Both the position numbers and the translations under genes were made by a program. Shown here piece after piece: positions 8,692-17,212 of a stretch of DNA of 64,000 bases. Origin of the DNA: Roseomonas sp. HF4 (GTDB lineage Bacteria > Pseudomonadota > Alphaproteobacteria > Acetobacterales > Acetobacteraceae); assembly GCF_005222755.1 (NCBI RefSeq), contig NZ_STGD01000012.1, positions 62,001 to 126,000 of the forward strand. The letters run 5' to 3'. A model generated the notes under the pieces. The model saw only the letters and a list, made by a program, of their open reading frames with translations, did no database searches and was not told the origin of the DNA. Position 1 is the first letter of the stretch; every line of letters begins with the position of its first letter.

Positions 8692-9185
8692 CGCCGACCG
8701 GCCGGGCACTCGCGCGAGATCGCCTCATAGGCGGCGGTGAAGCCCGACAGGCTGAAGGTGTCCTGCGCAGTGCCGCGGCCGTTGGCGCGCGGTCCGCGCG
8801 CGACCGCGCTGGCACCTCCCCGGAAGGCGGCGACCGCCGCGCGGCCGTCCCGCGCGAAGGCGGAATTGCCGCTGGTGTAGAAGGCGAGCTGCGTCTGCCC
8901 GACGGCGACCGTGACCGCGGCGTTGCGCGGATAGGCATAGGCGGCCGACATCGCCACCTGGTCGCGCCCCTGGGTCCGGTGCGTGACCGTCATGATCACG
9001 TTGTCGCGCTGCGGGTCGGTGCGCGACGCGCGGGTGAAGGCGTAGCAGACCTTCTGGCCCGCTTCCGTGTGGACGGCAGCGGTCCAGTCCTGGAAGTCGC
9101 CGAGCTTTCGCGGCCCGGACTGCTGCGCCTGGGCGGGCAGGGTCAGGAGAACGGCGAGGGCGGCGGGCAGGAGGGCGATACGCAT
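8688..9185 (-). CDS. Invasion-associated locus B (IalB) family periplasmic protein
   Basis: A 165-aa exported protein: signal peptide 1-20 (cleavage after AQA), then the IalB pattern of a DWTAAV strand, VCYAFTRA, a central beta region and FSLSGFTAAYEAISRECP at the C-terminus. Two cysteines (in VCYAF and in SRECP) are conserved in the family and may pair. IalB proteins are found across alphaproteobacteria. In Bartonella one contributes to erythrocyte invasion, but most members, including this one in an apparently environmental genome, have no assigned role. The stop overlaps the rlmN start, so the two genes are translationally coupled. Confidence 0.88.
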   Translation of the reverse strand: MRIALLPAALAVLLTLPAQAQQSGPRKLGDFQDWTAAVHTEAGQKVCYAFTRASRTDPQRDNVIMTVTHRTQGRDQVAMSAAYAYPRNAAVTVAVGQTQLAFYTSGNSAFARDGRAAVAAFRGGASAVARGPRANGRGTAQDTFSLSGFTAAYEAISRECPAGRR

Positions 9186-9268
9186 GCCTCCCTAGATACG
9201 AAGCCGCGCCGCCCGGAGCAACCGCGGCGCGTCTGGCCCTTCGCCGCGACCCGGCGTAAGGGGCGCCC

Positions 9269-10510
9269 ATGAGCGACGCCGCCGATGCCGCCCTGGCCGC
9301 CCAGTACGAGGCCTACCCCTACCCCCAGCGCGACCCGCGGGACGAGGCGAAGCGCCTGATTGTCGGCAGCCCGAGCCACCTGCGGGAGGTGGACCACTGG
9401 ATCTTCGGCGCCCATCGCCCGGCCGCCCGGCCGCTGAATGCCCTGGTCGCCGGCGGCGGCTCGGGCGACGCGACCGTGATGCTGGCGCAGCAGATGGCCA
9501 CCGCCAGGCGGGAGGGGCGCGTCACTTGGCTCGACCGCTCGGCGGCCGCGCGCAAGGTGGCCGGGGCGCGGGTCGCGGCGCGGGGGCTCGGCAACGTGGC
9601 GTTCGAGGAAGGCTCGATCCTCGACCTGCCGGGCTCGGGCCTCGGGCCGTTCGACTACATCGACTGCTGCGGCGTGCTGCACCACCTGCCGGACCCCGCG
9701 GCGGGGCTGGCGGCGCTGGTCTCGGTGCTGGCGCCGGGCGGCGGCATCGGGCTGATGGTCTATGCGCCGCACGGGCGAACCGGCGTCTACATGGTGCAGG
9801 ACGCGCTCCGGCTGCTGGCACCCGCCACCGAGGCGCCGGCGGCGCGCGTCGAGATCGCGAAGCGGCTCTGGCGGCAATTGCCCGAGACCAATTGGCTGCG
9901 CCGCAACCCCTGGATCACGGACCACGTGAAGGGCGGCGACGCAGGCCTCTATGACCTGCTGCTGAACCCGCGCGACGTCGCCTTCGACATCCCGGCGCTG
10001 GCCGCCCTGCTGGACGGCGCCGGGCTCGAGATCCGCTGCCTGGTCGAGCCCTTCCGCTACGACCCGGAGGCCTTCCTCACCGACCCGCGGCTGCGCGAGC
10101 GGATCGCCGACCTCAGCCTGGTGCAGCGTGCCGCCCTGGCCGAGGCGGCCTGCGGCAACATGGGCATCCACATCGCCTATTGCGTCAGGAAGGGCGCGGT
10201 GCCGCCGCCCCCTGCCTGGGACGACCCTGGCCGCGTGCCAGTGCTGCGGGAGGTGGACGGGCCGAAGCTCGCCGCGTCCCTGCCGCCCGACGGGGTGCTG
10301 CGCGTCGGCTTCGACGGTCTGAGCGTGCCGGTGCCGCTGCCGCGGCTGGCGCGCGCCATCCTGGCCCGCGTGGATGGGGCGCGGCGGATCGGGGAGATCG
10401 CGGACGACCTCGCGGCGAACGGCGTGTCGCGGGAGGCCTTCGCGCGCGACTTCGCGGCGCTGGCGCAGGCGCTGGAGCGGGTGAACCGGCTGCTGCTGGC
10501 GGCGCCCTGA
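9269..10510 (+). CDS. SAM-dependent methyltransferase with a C-terminal winged-helix-like domain
   Basis: A 413-aa cytosolic protein. Residues 50-220 form a class I SAM methyltransferase: the glycine loop reads LVAGGGSGD, followed by the acidic strand end, and IDCCGVLHHLPDP is the post-II motif of UbiE/Cfr-like enzymes. The C-terminal 90 residues, around ARAILARVDGARRIGEIADDL, look like the small PqqD or winged-helix domain found after some methyltransferases and radical-SAM proteins. The N-terminus AAQYEAYPYPQRDP is typical of a family acting on protein or peptide substrates. Substrate unknown. The gene is divergent from the IalB gene and ends just before a dyad repeat element. Confidence 0.82.
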   Translation: MSDAADAALAAQYEAYPYPQRDPRDEAKRLIVGSPSHLREVDHWIFGAHRPAARPLNALVAGGGSGDATVMLAQQMATARREGRVTWLDRSAAARKVAGARVAARGLGNVAFEEGSILDLPGSGLGPFDYIDCCGVLHHLPDPAAGLAALVSVLAPGGGIGLMVYAPHGRTGVYMVQDALRLLAPATEAPAARVEIAKRLWRQLPETNWLRRNPWITDHVKGGDAGLYDLLLNPRDVAFDIPALAALLDGAGLEIRCLVEPFRYDPEAFLTDPRLRERIADLSLVQRAALAEAACGNMGIHIAYCVRKGAVPPPPAWDDPGRVPVLREVDGPKLAASLPPDGVLRVGFDGLSVPVPLPRLARAILARVDGARRIGEIADDLAANGVSREAFARDFAALAQALERVNRLLLAAP

Positions 10511-10523
10511 GGCCAAGAAGAAG

Positions 10524-10657
10524 CCGGGGGAGAAGGGAACTTCTCCCCCCGGACCCCCCACAACCTTCTTTGTCCTTTGGCGCCCCACCTTCGAGGATGG
10601 GCGCCAAGTGCCAAACAAGGGAGGGGGATCGGGGGAGGTTCCCCTCCCCCCACCATC
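10524..10657 (+). repeat. Intergenic dyad element, copy A
   Basis: Three nested hairpins fill this gap between two convergent genes. The left hairpin has arms 10524-10535 and 10540-10552 (12 bp with one bulged C), the central one has perfect 9-bp arms at 10577-10585 and 10599-10607, and the right one has perfect 8-bp arms at 10631-10638 and 10643-10650. Purine/pyrimidine arms related to CCTTCTTTGT and ACAAGGGAGGGGG flank the centre. Similar elements occur at 36915-37055 and, inverted, at 58421-58528. It could terminate transcription from both sides, but it is much longer than a simple terminator. Confidence 0.8.
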
Positions 10658-10683
10658 CGACAGCCCTTCCGGAGATCCGCCGA

Positions 10684-11664
10684 TCAGTCCACCCGCGCGC
10701 CCGAAGCCCGGATGATCGGCGCCAGCCGTGCCTCCTCCGCCGCGCGGAACGCCATCGCCTGTTCGGGCGTGGTCGGCCAGGCGGTCGCGCCCTGCTCGAG
10801 GTAGGCGCGCTTCAGCCCGTCATCCTCCAGTGCCCGCCGTGCGAGCGCCGAGATGCGCAGCAGCAGCGCGGGCGGAATGCCGGCCGGCCCGCAGAGACAG
10901 GTCCAGGAGGACATGTCGAAGCCGGGCAGCGTCTCGGCGATCGCGGGCGTGTCGGGCACGACCGGGCTGCGCTCGGCCGAAGTGACGCCGAGGGCGCGCA
11001 CCCGCCCTTCGCGCGCCTGCGCCAGCGCGCCGGGAATGTTGTCGAAGATCATGTGCACGCGGCCGGCCAGGATGTCCGGATAGGCCGCCGCGCTGCCCCG
11101 ATAGGGCACGTGGGTCATCTCGACCCCCGCCATGGTCTTGAACAACTCGCCCGAGATGTGGAGCGTCGTGCCCGAGCCGGCCGAGGCGTAGGAGTACCGC
11201 CCTGGATTGGCCTTGAGATGCGTCACGAGCTCGGGCACCGAGCGCGCGGGCAGCTCGTTGTTGACCACCAGCAGGTTCGGCAGCCGCCACATGCCCGAGG
11301 CGAAGGAGAAGTCCCGCGCCGCGTCGAACGGCATCCGGGCATAGAGGGTGGGCGCGATCGCATGCGTCGCGATGCCGCCGAGGCCGAGCGTGTAGCCGTC
11401 GGGCGCCGCGGCCGCGATCGCCTGGTTGCCGACGATCCCGCCCGAGCCGGTGCGGTTCTCGACCACGAATTGCTGGCCCGAGAGGTCGGACATCTTCTGG
11501 CACAGCAGGCGGGAGAGCGTGTCGGTCGGCCCGCCCGCGGTGTAGGGGTTGATGTAGCGGACGGTCCTGGCCGGCCAGTCCCCCTGCGCCGCGGCCAGGC
11601 GCGGCGCGGCGAGCGCGGCGGCGGAAGCGAGCACGGCCCTACGGCCGGCAGCGAAACGATCCAT
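10684..11664 (-). CDS. Bug-family tripartite tricarboxylate transporter substrate-binding protein
   Basis: A 326-aa periplasmic solute receptor of the Bug/TctC family, which delivers carboxylates or other small acids to TctAB-type permeases. The signal region contains GRRAVLASAAAL, so export by the Tat route is possible. Family features are RYINPYTAGGPTDTLSR after the first strand, VVENRTGSGGIVGNQAIA, APDGYTLGLGG, THVPYRGSAAAYPDILAG and the RSPVVPDTPAIAE loop. No tctA or tctB is adjacent, so it is an orphan receptor, as is typical in genomes with large Bug expansions. A second orphan Bug gene lies at 58538-59503. Confidence 0.93.
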   Translation of the reverse strand: MDRFAAGRRAVLASAAALAAPRLAAAQGDWPARTVRYINPYTAGGPTDTLSRLLCQKMSDLSGQQFVVENRTGSGGIVGNQAIAAAAPDGYTLGLGGIATHAIAPTLYARMPFDAARDFSFASGMWRLPNLLVVNNELPARSVPELVTHLKANPGRYSYASAGSGTTLHISGELFKTMAGVEMTHVPYRGSAAAYPDILAGRVHMIFDNIPGALAQAREGRVRALGVTSAERSPVVPDTPAIAETLPGFDMSSWTCLCGPAGIPPALLLRISALARRALEDDGLKRAYLEQGATAWPTTPEQAMAFRAAEEARLAPIIRASGARVD

Positions 11665-11833
11665 GCGGTATCCTCCCTGGCGGCCCTCTGGCGGGGCCGC
11701 GCCGCGGAGAGCCTAGGGCGCCGCGGCGCCGGCGCGATAGGCTTTCCCGCGGGTTTGCCGCCCCCGCCCGCGCATGCTAACCGCCCCCGCATCCCTCCGG
11801 CGCCGGCGCCGCGCCTTCCGAGAAGGTCCCGAC

Positions 11834-12343
11834 ATGTCCGACCAGCAGACCCCGTCCGCCCCGGGTGCCCCCGGCGGCGCCAACCCGGCCACCGGCCCGG
11901 TTGTGCTCAACCTGCAGTTCACCAAGGACCTGTCCTTCGAGGTGCCGGGCGCGCCCGACATCTTCCTGAACCTGCGCGAGGCGCCGCAGATCGACATCGC
12001 GCTCGACGTCCAGGCGCGCCGCCTGCAGGAAGGCCAGGAGACCTACGAGATCTCGCTGCAGATCCGCGCCGACGCCAAGACCGCGCAGCAGCAGACCGCC
12101 TTCATCGCGGAACTCGTCTACTGCGGCATCTTCACCCTGAACGGCGTGCCGGCCGAGATGCTGGAGCCGGTGCTGCTGGTGGAATGCCCGCGGCTGCTCT
12201 TCCCCTTCGCGCGCAACATTCTGGCCGACGTGACGCGCGACGGCGGCTTCCCGCCGGTGCTGCTGGCGCCGATCGACTTCGTGCAGCTGTGGCAGAGCCG
12301 GCGCGGCGCCACCGCCGCCGGCGCCCCGGTCGGCAATGCCTGA
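11834..12343 (+). CDS. secB: Protein-export chaperone SecB
   Basis: Tetrameric cytosolic chaperone that holds preproteins unfolded and passes them to SecA. The 169-aa sequence has a Pro/Gly-rich N-terminus followed by the SecB core: NLQFTKDLSFEVPGAP, a beta strand with IDIALDVQARRL, then ELVYCGIFTLNGVP and LLFPFARNILADVTRDGGFPPVLLAPIDFVQLW, which is diagnostic. ATG 11834 follows AGAAGG at 11821-11826. An upstream in-frame ATG at 11774 would add a basic stretch with no family support. The gene is divergent from the Bug receptor and 52 bp upstream of hemH. Confidence 0.97.
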   Translation: MSDQQTPSAPGAPGGANPATGPVVLNLQFTKDLSFEVPGAPDIFLNLREAPQIDIALDVQARRLQEGQETYEISLQIRADAKTAQQQTAFIAELVYCGIFTLNGVPAEMLEPVLLVECPRLLFPFARNILADVTRDGGFPPVLLAPIDFVQLWQSRRGATAAGAPVGNA

Positions 12344-12395
12344 AGGGGGACGGGGCCTTGATTCCCCGCATCAAGGCGACATGTCGAGGCTGACC

Positions 12396-13496
12396 ATGGG
12401 CAAGCGCCGCGTCGCCATCGTGCTGTTCAACCTCGGCGGCCCTGACCGGTCCGAGAGCGTGCGGCCGTTCCTGGTGAACCTGTTCACCGACCCGGCCATC
12501 CTGCGCGTGCCGGGCTTCATCCGGCCCTGGCTCGGCCGGCTGATCGCCTGGCGGCGGACGAAGCCGGCGATGGAGAACTACGCCGTGCTCGGCGGCAAGT
12601 CGCCGCTCCTGGAGCTGACCGAGGAGCAGGCGCGCTCACTCGAGGCCGCGATGGCGGACGACCCGGCGACGGAAATCCGCGCCTTCGTCTGCATGCGCTA
12701 CTGGCACCCGCTGAGCGACGCCGCCGCGCGCGCCGTGAAGGACTGGGCGCCGGACGAGGTGCTGCTGCTGCCGCTCTATCCGCAATTCTCGACCACCACG
12801 ACGGGCAGCAGCATCGCCGCCTGGGACGAGGCCTGCCGCAAGGCCGGCCTGTCGGTGCCGACGACCACGCTCTGCTGCTGGCATTCGCATGGCGGCTTCG
12901 CCGCGGCGACCGCCGCGCTGGTGCAGGGCGCCCATGACCGGGCGCGCGCCGAGCTGCCGGCCGACGTGCCGCTGCGCGTGCTGTTCTCGGCGCATGGCCT
13001 GCCCGAGAGCATCATCGCCGCAGGCGATCCCTACCAGTGGCAGGTCGAGCAGACCGTCGCGGCCGTGGTCGGCAAACTGGCCATCGAGGGCCTCGACCAC
13101 ATCGTCTGCTACCAGTCCCGCGTCACGCCGCAGAAATGGATCGGGCCCTCGACCGAGGACGAGATCGAGCGCGCCGCGCACGACAAGGTCGCGATCCTGA
13201 TCTGCCCGATCGCCTTCGTGTCGGAGCATTCGGAAACCCTGGTCGAGCTCGACGTGGAGTACCGGGAGGAAGCCGAGAAACTCGGCATCCCCGGCTATTT
13301 CCGCGTGCCGGCGCAGAACAGCGACCCCTGCTTCATCGCGGCGCTGGCCGACATCGCGCGCGCGGCGCTGGGCTCGGGCCGCGCGCTCTGCTCCTTCGCG
13401 GGCGGCCGGCAATGCCCGAAGCAGCACGGCGACTGCCCGCACGCGCGCGCGACCGCCGCGCAGCGCGCCGTGGGCGCGGTGAAGGAACCCGCGTGA
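12396..13496 (+). CDS. hemH: Ferrochelatase HemH
   Basis: Inserts Fe2+ into protoporphyrin IX, the last step of protohaem synthesis. The N-terminus VAIVLFNLGGPD, the central YPQFSTTTTGSS, the catalytic histidine in LFSAHGLPES, the motif CYQSRVTPQKWIGPST and the acidic stretch FVSEHSETLVELDVEY are all those of HemH. The C-terminus carries four cysteines (CSFAGGRQC and the following CPH), compatible with the Fe-S cluster of many alphaproteobacterial ferrochelatases; that is inference. ATG 12396 has GAGG six bases upstream. ATG 12381 is an alternative five codons earlier. Confidence 0.96.
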   Translation: MGKRRVAIVLFNLGGPDRSESVRPFLVNLFTDPAILRVPGFIRPWLGRLIAWRRTKPAMENYAVLGGKSPLLELTEEQARSLEAAMADDPATEIRAFVCMRYWHPLSDAAARAVKDWAPDEVLLLPLYPQFSTTTTGSSIAAWDEACRKAGLSVPTTTLCCWHSHGGFAAATAALVQGAHDRARAELPADVPLRVLFSAHGLPESIIAAGDPYQWQVEQTVAAVVGKLAIEGLDHIVCYQSRVTPQKWIGPSTEDEIERAAHDKVAILICPIAFVSEHSETLVELDVEYREEAEKLGIPGYFRVPAQNSDPCFIAALADIARAALGSGRALCSFAGGRQCPKQHGDCPHARATAAQRAVGAVKEPA

Positions 13497-13500
13497 CCGC

Positions 13501-14154
13501 ATGGCCGTGACGCCGCGCGCCGTCCTGTTCGACTGCGACGGCGTGCTGGCCGACAGCGAGGCGGTGGTGAACGCCATCGTGGCCGACCAGCTCGGCCTGC
13601 TCGGCTGGCCGCTGACGGCGGCGCAGTCGCGGGACGCCTTCCTCGGCCTGGCGCTGCCCGACATGGTGCCGCGGATCGAGGCGCGGGTCGGCCCGCTGCC
13701 GCATGGCTGGGCGCAGGAGATGTCCGCCCTGATCGCGCACGAGATGACGGCGCGCACGCCCGCCGTGCCCGGCGCGGCCGAGGCGGTGCGGGCCGTGGCC
13801 GCGGCCGGCGTCGCGGTGGCCGTCGCTTCGAATTCCGCCCGCGCCGAGCTCGCGGCCAAGATGCGCTCGCTCGGCCTGGCCACGGTCTTCGCGGACCGCA
13901 TCTTCTCCTACGAGGATGTCGCGCGGCCGAAGCCCTGGCCGGACATCTACCGCGCCGCGGCGGCGGCCTGCGGCGCGGCGCCGCGGGACTGCGTGGTGAT
14001 CGAGGACAGCGTCCCCGGCGTTCGCGCGGGCATCGCCGCCGGCTGCCGCGTGCTGGGCTTCGCGCACGAGACGCCGGCCGGCGTGCTCGCGGCGCATGGT
14101 GCCGAGCCCTTCGGCGACATGGCGGCGCTGCCGGGGCTGCTCGGCCTTGGCTGA
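13501..14154 (+). CDS. HAD-family phosphatase (beta-phosphoglucomutase/phosphoglycolate phosphatase-like)
   Basis: A 217-aa haloacid-dehalogenase hydrolase of subfamily IA. Motif I is FDCDGVLADSE with the nucleophile and acid-base aspartates, motif II is the serine in VAVASNSARAE, motif III includes KPWPDIY and motif IV is VVIEDSVPGVRAG. A helical cap lies between about residues 15 and 85. Such enzymes dephosphorylate sugar phosphates, phosphoglycolate or related small metabolites; the specificity here is not readable. The start lies 4 bp after the hemH stop, so the two genes are cotranscribed, but a functional link to haem synthesis is not evident. Confidence 0.9.
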   Translation: MAVTPRAVLFDCDGVLADSEAVVNAIVADQLGLLGWPLTAAQSRDAFLGLALPDMVPRIEARVGPLPHGWAQEMSALIAHEMTARTPAVPGAAEAVRAVAAAGVAVAVASNSARAELAAKMRSLGLATVFADRIFSYEDVARPKPWPDIYRAAAAACGAAPRDCVVIEDSVPGVRAGIAAGCRVLGFAHETPAGVLAAHGAEPFGDMAALPGLLGLG

Positions 14155-14250
14155 AGGGTGGGGCGGCCCGATGGACTTGCCGTCGGCGCATGGGCACTAT
14201 TGCGGCATTCGTAACAACAAAGCCGCGCGCGAGCCGGGGGTGCGGGGGCC

Positions 14251-16293
14251 ATGACGGACTACGACCAGGCCAGCCGCATCCTCGCGATCGACATCCCGGC
14301 GCTCGGCACCGACAAGGCGGTGCTGGTCGAGCTGGAGGGCGTCGACGCGATCTCGCAGCCCTACGAGTTCCGCATCCGCTTCGCGACCGAGGAGGCGCAC
14401 GCGACCGTCGCGGCGGCGCTCGGCACCGCCGTGACGCTCACCTTCGGCCGTCCGGGCGATTCCGACACCGGCCCCACCGGCATCGAGCGCCGGCCGCTGC
14501 ACGGCATGATCCGCCGCCTGACGCGCAGTGGCGCCTCCCGCGGGGATGCGACGGAATGGCAGGCCGAGGTGGTGCCGAAGCTCTGGTTCCTCTCGCGCAC
14601 CACGGACTGCCGCATCTTCCAGGAACAGACCGTGCCCCAGATCGTCGAGACGATCCTTGGCGAGCATGGCGTGACGTTCCGCAACGCCCTGACCGGCACC
14701 TACGCGGCGGTGCCCTATTGCGTGCAGTACCGGGAGACGACGCTCGCCTTCGTCTCGCGCCTGATGGAGCAGGCCGGCATCGCCTACTGGCACGAGCACA
14801 CCGACAGCGCGCACACCATGGTCCTGTCCGACGCCAACAACACTGCGACGCTGGCCGCCTGGCCGGACCTCCCGGTCAGCGGGCGGGCGGGCACCGCGGC
14901 GATCCGCGCGCTCGACGAGGAATTCGCGGTGCGGTCCGGCACCTGGACGCTGCGCGACTTCAACTTCGAGACGCCGTCCAACAACCTCGAGGTCGAGCAG
15001 CCGACGACGATCGACACCGCCATGATCGGCGACAAGGAATTCTACGACTACCCGGGGCTCTATGGCGTCACGGACGACGGGCGCACGGTCGCCGGCGTGC
15101 AGATCGGGCAGGAGGAGGCGCTGCACCAGCGCGGCCACGGCACGAGCGGCGTCGCCGGCCTCAATGCCGGGCTGCGCTTCAAGATCGCAGACATCGACGA
15201 CACCGAGGTGCTGGTCACCGAGGTCCGCCATGTCGCGCAGGACCGCAGCCACTGGACGGCGCAGATGTGGGGCGGCCGCGAACCGGTCGCGCCGTCCTAC
15301 GACAACACCTTCGTCAGCATCCCGAAGCGCGTGGCCTTCCGCCCGCCGCGCGTCACGCCGAAGACCTTCGTGCGCGGCCCCCAGACCGCCATCGTGACCG
15401 GCCCGTCGGGCGACGAGATCCACACCGACCAGTACGGCCGGGTTAAGGTGAAGTTCCACTGGGACCGGGCGACAGCGACCGACGACACCACGTCCTGCTG
15501 GCTGCGCGTCTCGCAGGGCTGGGCGGGCGCCGGCTGGGGCCAGATGCACATCCCGCGCGTGGGCCAGGAGGTGATCGTCGACTTCCTGGAGGGCGACCCC
15601 GACCGGCCGATCGTCACCGGCCGCGTCTACAACGCCGAGAGCACCGTTCCCTACGCGCTGCCGGACAACAAGACGCAGTCGGGGATCAAGTCGCGCTCCT
15701 CCCCGGACGGCACGGCCTCGACCTTCAACGAGCTCCGCTTCGAGGACAAGAAGGGCGAGGAGCAGGTCTACTTCCAGGCCGAGCGCGACCTGGTGCTGCT
15801 GGTCAAGAACGCGCGCACCGAGACGATCAACGAGGGCGACCTCAACGGCGACGACACCTACACGCTGCTCAAGGGCAACAAGGTCGCGACCGTGAGCGAG
15901 GGCAACTACACGCTCACCGTCGCCCAGGGAAACATGACCGTCGACGTCACCGAGGGCAACGAGACGCGCACGGTCGGCCAGGGCAACTATGAGCGCACCG
16001 TCTCGCAGGGCAACATGACCATCGGAGTGGACCAGGGCGACTACGCGCTGACCCTCGGGCAGGGCAATGTCACCATCTCCTGCGACGCGGGCTCGGCCAC
16101 GATCGAGGCTATGCAGGAAATCGTGCTCAAGGTCGGCGCGAACAAGGTGACCATCAACACGCAGGGCGTGACGGTCGAGGGCATGATGGTCGAGATGAAG
16201 GGCACCACCTCGGCCAAGGTCGACAGCCCGATGACGACCGCGGGCGGCAGCGGCATGACGAAGGTGACCGGTTCGGCCATCATGATCGGCTAG
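14251..16293 (+). CDS. vgrG: Type VI secretion system spike protein VgrG (TssI)
   Basis: VgrG trimers form the tip of the type VI secretion needle on top of the Hcp tube. The 680-aa protein has the phage gp27/gp44-like part (residues 10-380, with YEFRIRFATEE and PYCVQYRETTLAFVSRLMEQAGIAYWHEH), the OB-fold gp5-like part with TDQYGRVKVKFHWDR, SCWLRVSQGWAGAGWG and PRVGQEVIVDFLEGDPDRPIVTGRVYN, and a C-terminal beta-helix. Residues 542-613 consist of eight nine-residue repeats of the form GN-x-T-x-x-V-x-Q/E. The C-terminus ends shortly after the helix, so no fused effector domain is present. It heads a three-gene spike cluster with the genes at 16302 and 16879. Confidence 0.96.
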   Translation: MTDYDQASRILAIDIPALGTDKAVLVELEGVDAISQPYEFRIRFATEEAHATVAAALGTAVTLTFGRPGDSDTGPTGIERRPLHGMIRRLTRSGASRGDATEWQAEVVPKLWFLSRTTDCRIFQEQTVPQIVETILGEHGVTFRNALTGTYAAVPYCVQYRETTLAFVSRLMEQAGIAYWHEHTDSAHTMVLSDANNTATLAAWPDLPVSGRAGTAAIRALDEEFAVRSGTWTLRDFNFETPSNNLEVEQPTTIDTAMIGDKEFYDYPGLYGVTDDGRTVAGVQIGQEEALHQRGHGTSGVAGLNAGLRFKIADIDDTEVLVTEVRHVAQDRSHWTAQMWGGREPVAPSYDNTFVSIPKRVAFRPPRVTPKTFVRGPQTAIVTGPSGDEIHTDQYGRVKVKFHWDRATATDDTTSCWLRVSQGWAGAGWGQMHIPRVGQEVIVDFLEGDPDRPIVTGRVYNAESTVPYALPDNKTQSGIKSRSSPDGTASTFNELRFEDKKGEEQVYFQAERDLVLLVKNARTETINEGDLNGDDTYTLLKGNKVATVSEGNYTLTVAQGNMTVDVTEGNETRTVGQGNYERTVSQGNMTIGVDQGDYALTLGQGNVTISCDAGSATIEAMQEIVLKVGANKVTINTQGVTVEGMMVEMKGTTSAKVDSPMTTAGGSGMTKVTGSAIMIG

Positions 16294-16301
16294 GCGACGC
16301 C

Positions 16302-16856
16302 ATGCAGAAGATCACCCTGCCCCTGCCCGAGGTGCTCGCGCGGATCGAGATCGACCCCGCCGCCCGCCCGCTGCTGGACGGCGTCGCGACGGTGGCCGAG
16401 GGCCTCGCGATCCTGGAGGAGCACAAGCATCCCATGACGGCGGTGCGCATCCTCGGCCAGGCGCTGCCGCCGCGCGAGGCGGTGTGGTGGGCCTGCGTCT
16501 GCGCCCGCGCGGCGCCGGACCCGGCCACGACGCCCGCGGACCTGGCCGCGCTGCAGGCGGCCGATGCCTGGGTCCGCCGCCCGTCGGAGCAGAACCGCCG
16601 CGCCGCCATGGCCGCCGCCGAAGCGTCCGGCACCCGCAGCACGGAGGCCTGGGCTGCGGTCGGCGCCTTCTGGTCGGGCGGGAGCCTCGGCCCTGAGACC
16701 GCGCCCGAGATACCGATGCCGCCGCACTTGTGCGGGGTGGCCGTCGCGTCGTCGGTCATCCTGGCGGCGCTTCGCCCCGACCCTTCGCAGGCGGAGGACC
16801 GCTACGCCCGCTTCCTGGCCAGCGCGCGCGACATCGCGCAGGGCGGCGGCGGATGA
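16302..16856 (+). CDS. T6SS-associated protein, DUF6931-like
   Basis: A 184-aa soluble, mostly alpha-helical protein. It contains WWACVCARAA, a VRRPSEQNRRAAMAAAE helix, and PPHLCGVAVASSVILAA near the C-terminus. This arrangement resembles the DUF6931 proteins encoded between vgrG and PAAR genes, but the family name is from memory and should be checked. Position between VgrG (9 bp upstream) and PAAR (22 bp downstream) suggests a chaperone or adaptor for spike assembly or cargo loading. There is no signal peptide and no recognisable toxin motif. Confidence 0.7.
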   Translation: MQKITLPLPEVLARIEIDPAARPLLDGVATVAEGLAILEEHKHPMTAVRILGQALPPREAVWWACVCARAAPDPATTPADLAALQAADAWVRRPSEQNRRAAMAAAEASGTRSTEAWAAVGAFWSGGSLGPETAPEIPMPPHLCGVAVASSVILAALRPDPSQAEDRYARFLASARDIAQGGGG

Positions 16857-16878
16857 CCGGGACCGCAGGAGCTGCGCC

Positions 16879-17166
16879 ATGATGCCGGCCGCGCGCGTGG
16901 CGGACATGCATGTCTGCCCTATGTTCACGGGCCCCGTGCCCCATGTCGGCGGGCCGATCCTGCCACCCGGCGCGGTCACCGTGCTGATCGGCGGCATGCC
17001 GGCGGCGCGGGCCACCGACATGTGCGTCTGCGCCGGCCCGCCCGACACCATCGCCAAGGGCAGCACGAAGGTGCTGATCTGCAACATGCCGGCGGCACGG
17101 CTCGGCGACCTCACCGCCCATGGCGGCACCATCGTCGTGGGGTACCCGACGGTCCTGATCGGCTAG
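16879..17166 (+). CDS. PAAR-domain spike-tip protein
   Basis: A 95-aa PAAR protein that caps the VgrG trimer and sharpens the type VI spike. The name-giving motif appears in three versions, PAARVAD, PAARATD and PAARLGD, spaced about 45 residues apart, together with HVCP, IGGMP and CNMP turns and the terminal repeat of V-LIG strands typical of the cone. Histidines and cysteines near the tip (HVCPMF, CVCAGPP) could bind the zinc or iron atom found in PAAR tips. There is no C-terminal extension, so any effector must bind non-covalently. It ends the spike operon and is followed at once by palindromic repeats. Confidence 0.93.
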   Translation: MMPAARVADMHVCPMFTGPVPHVGGPILPPGAVTVLIGGMPAARATDMCVCAGPPDTIAKGSTKVLICNMPAARLGDLTAHGGTIVVGYPTVLIG

Positions 17167-17212
17167 AGCAATATCCAATCAGATGGAATCATCTGATCGG
17201 ATTTCTTGCTCC
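17165..17212. repeat. Near-perfect palindromic element after the PAAR gene
   Basis: About 46 bp with dyad symmetry: outer arms GAGCAA and TTGCTC, inner perfect arms ATCAGATG (17178-17185) and CATCTGAT (17190-17197) around a GAAT loop. It begins at the PAAR stop codon. It is AT-richer than its surroundings and resembles dispersed intergenic palindromes of other alphaproteobacteria. It could act as a terminator for the spike operon. Confidence 0.75.
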
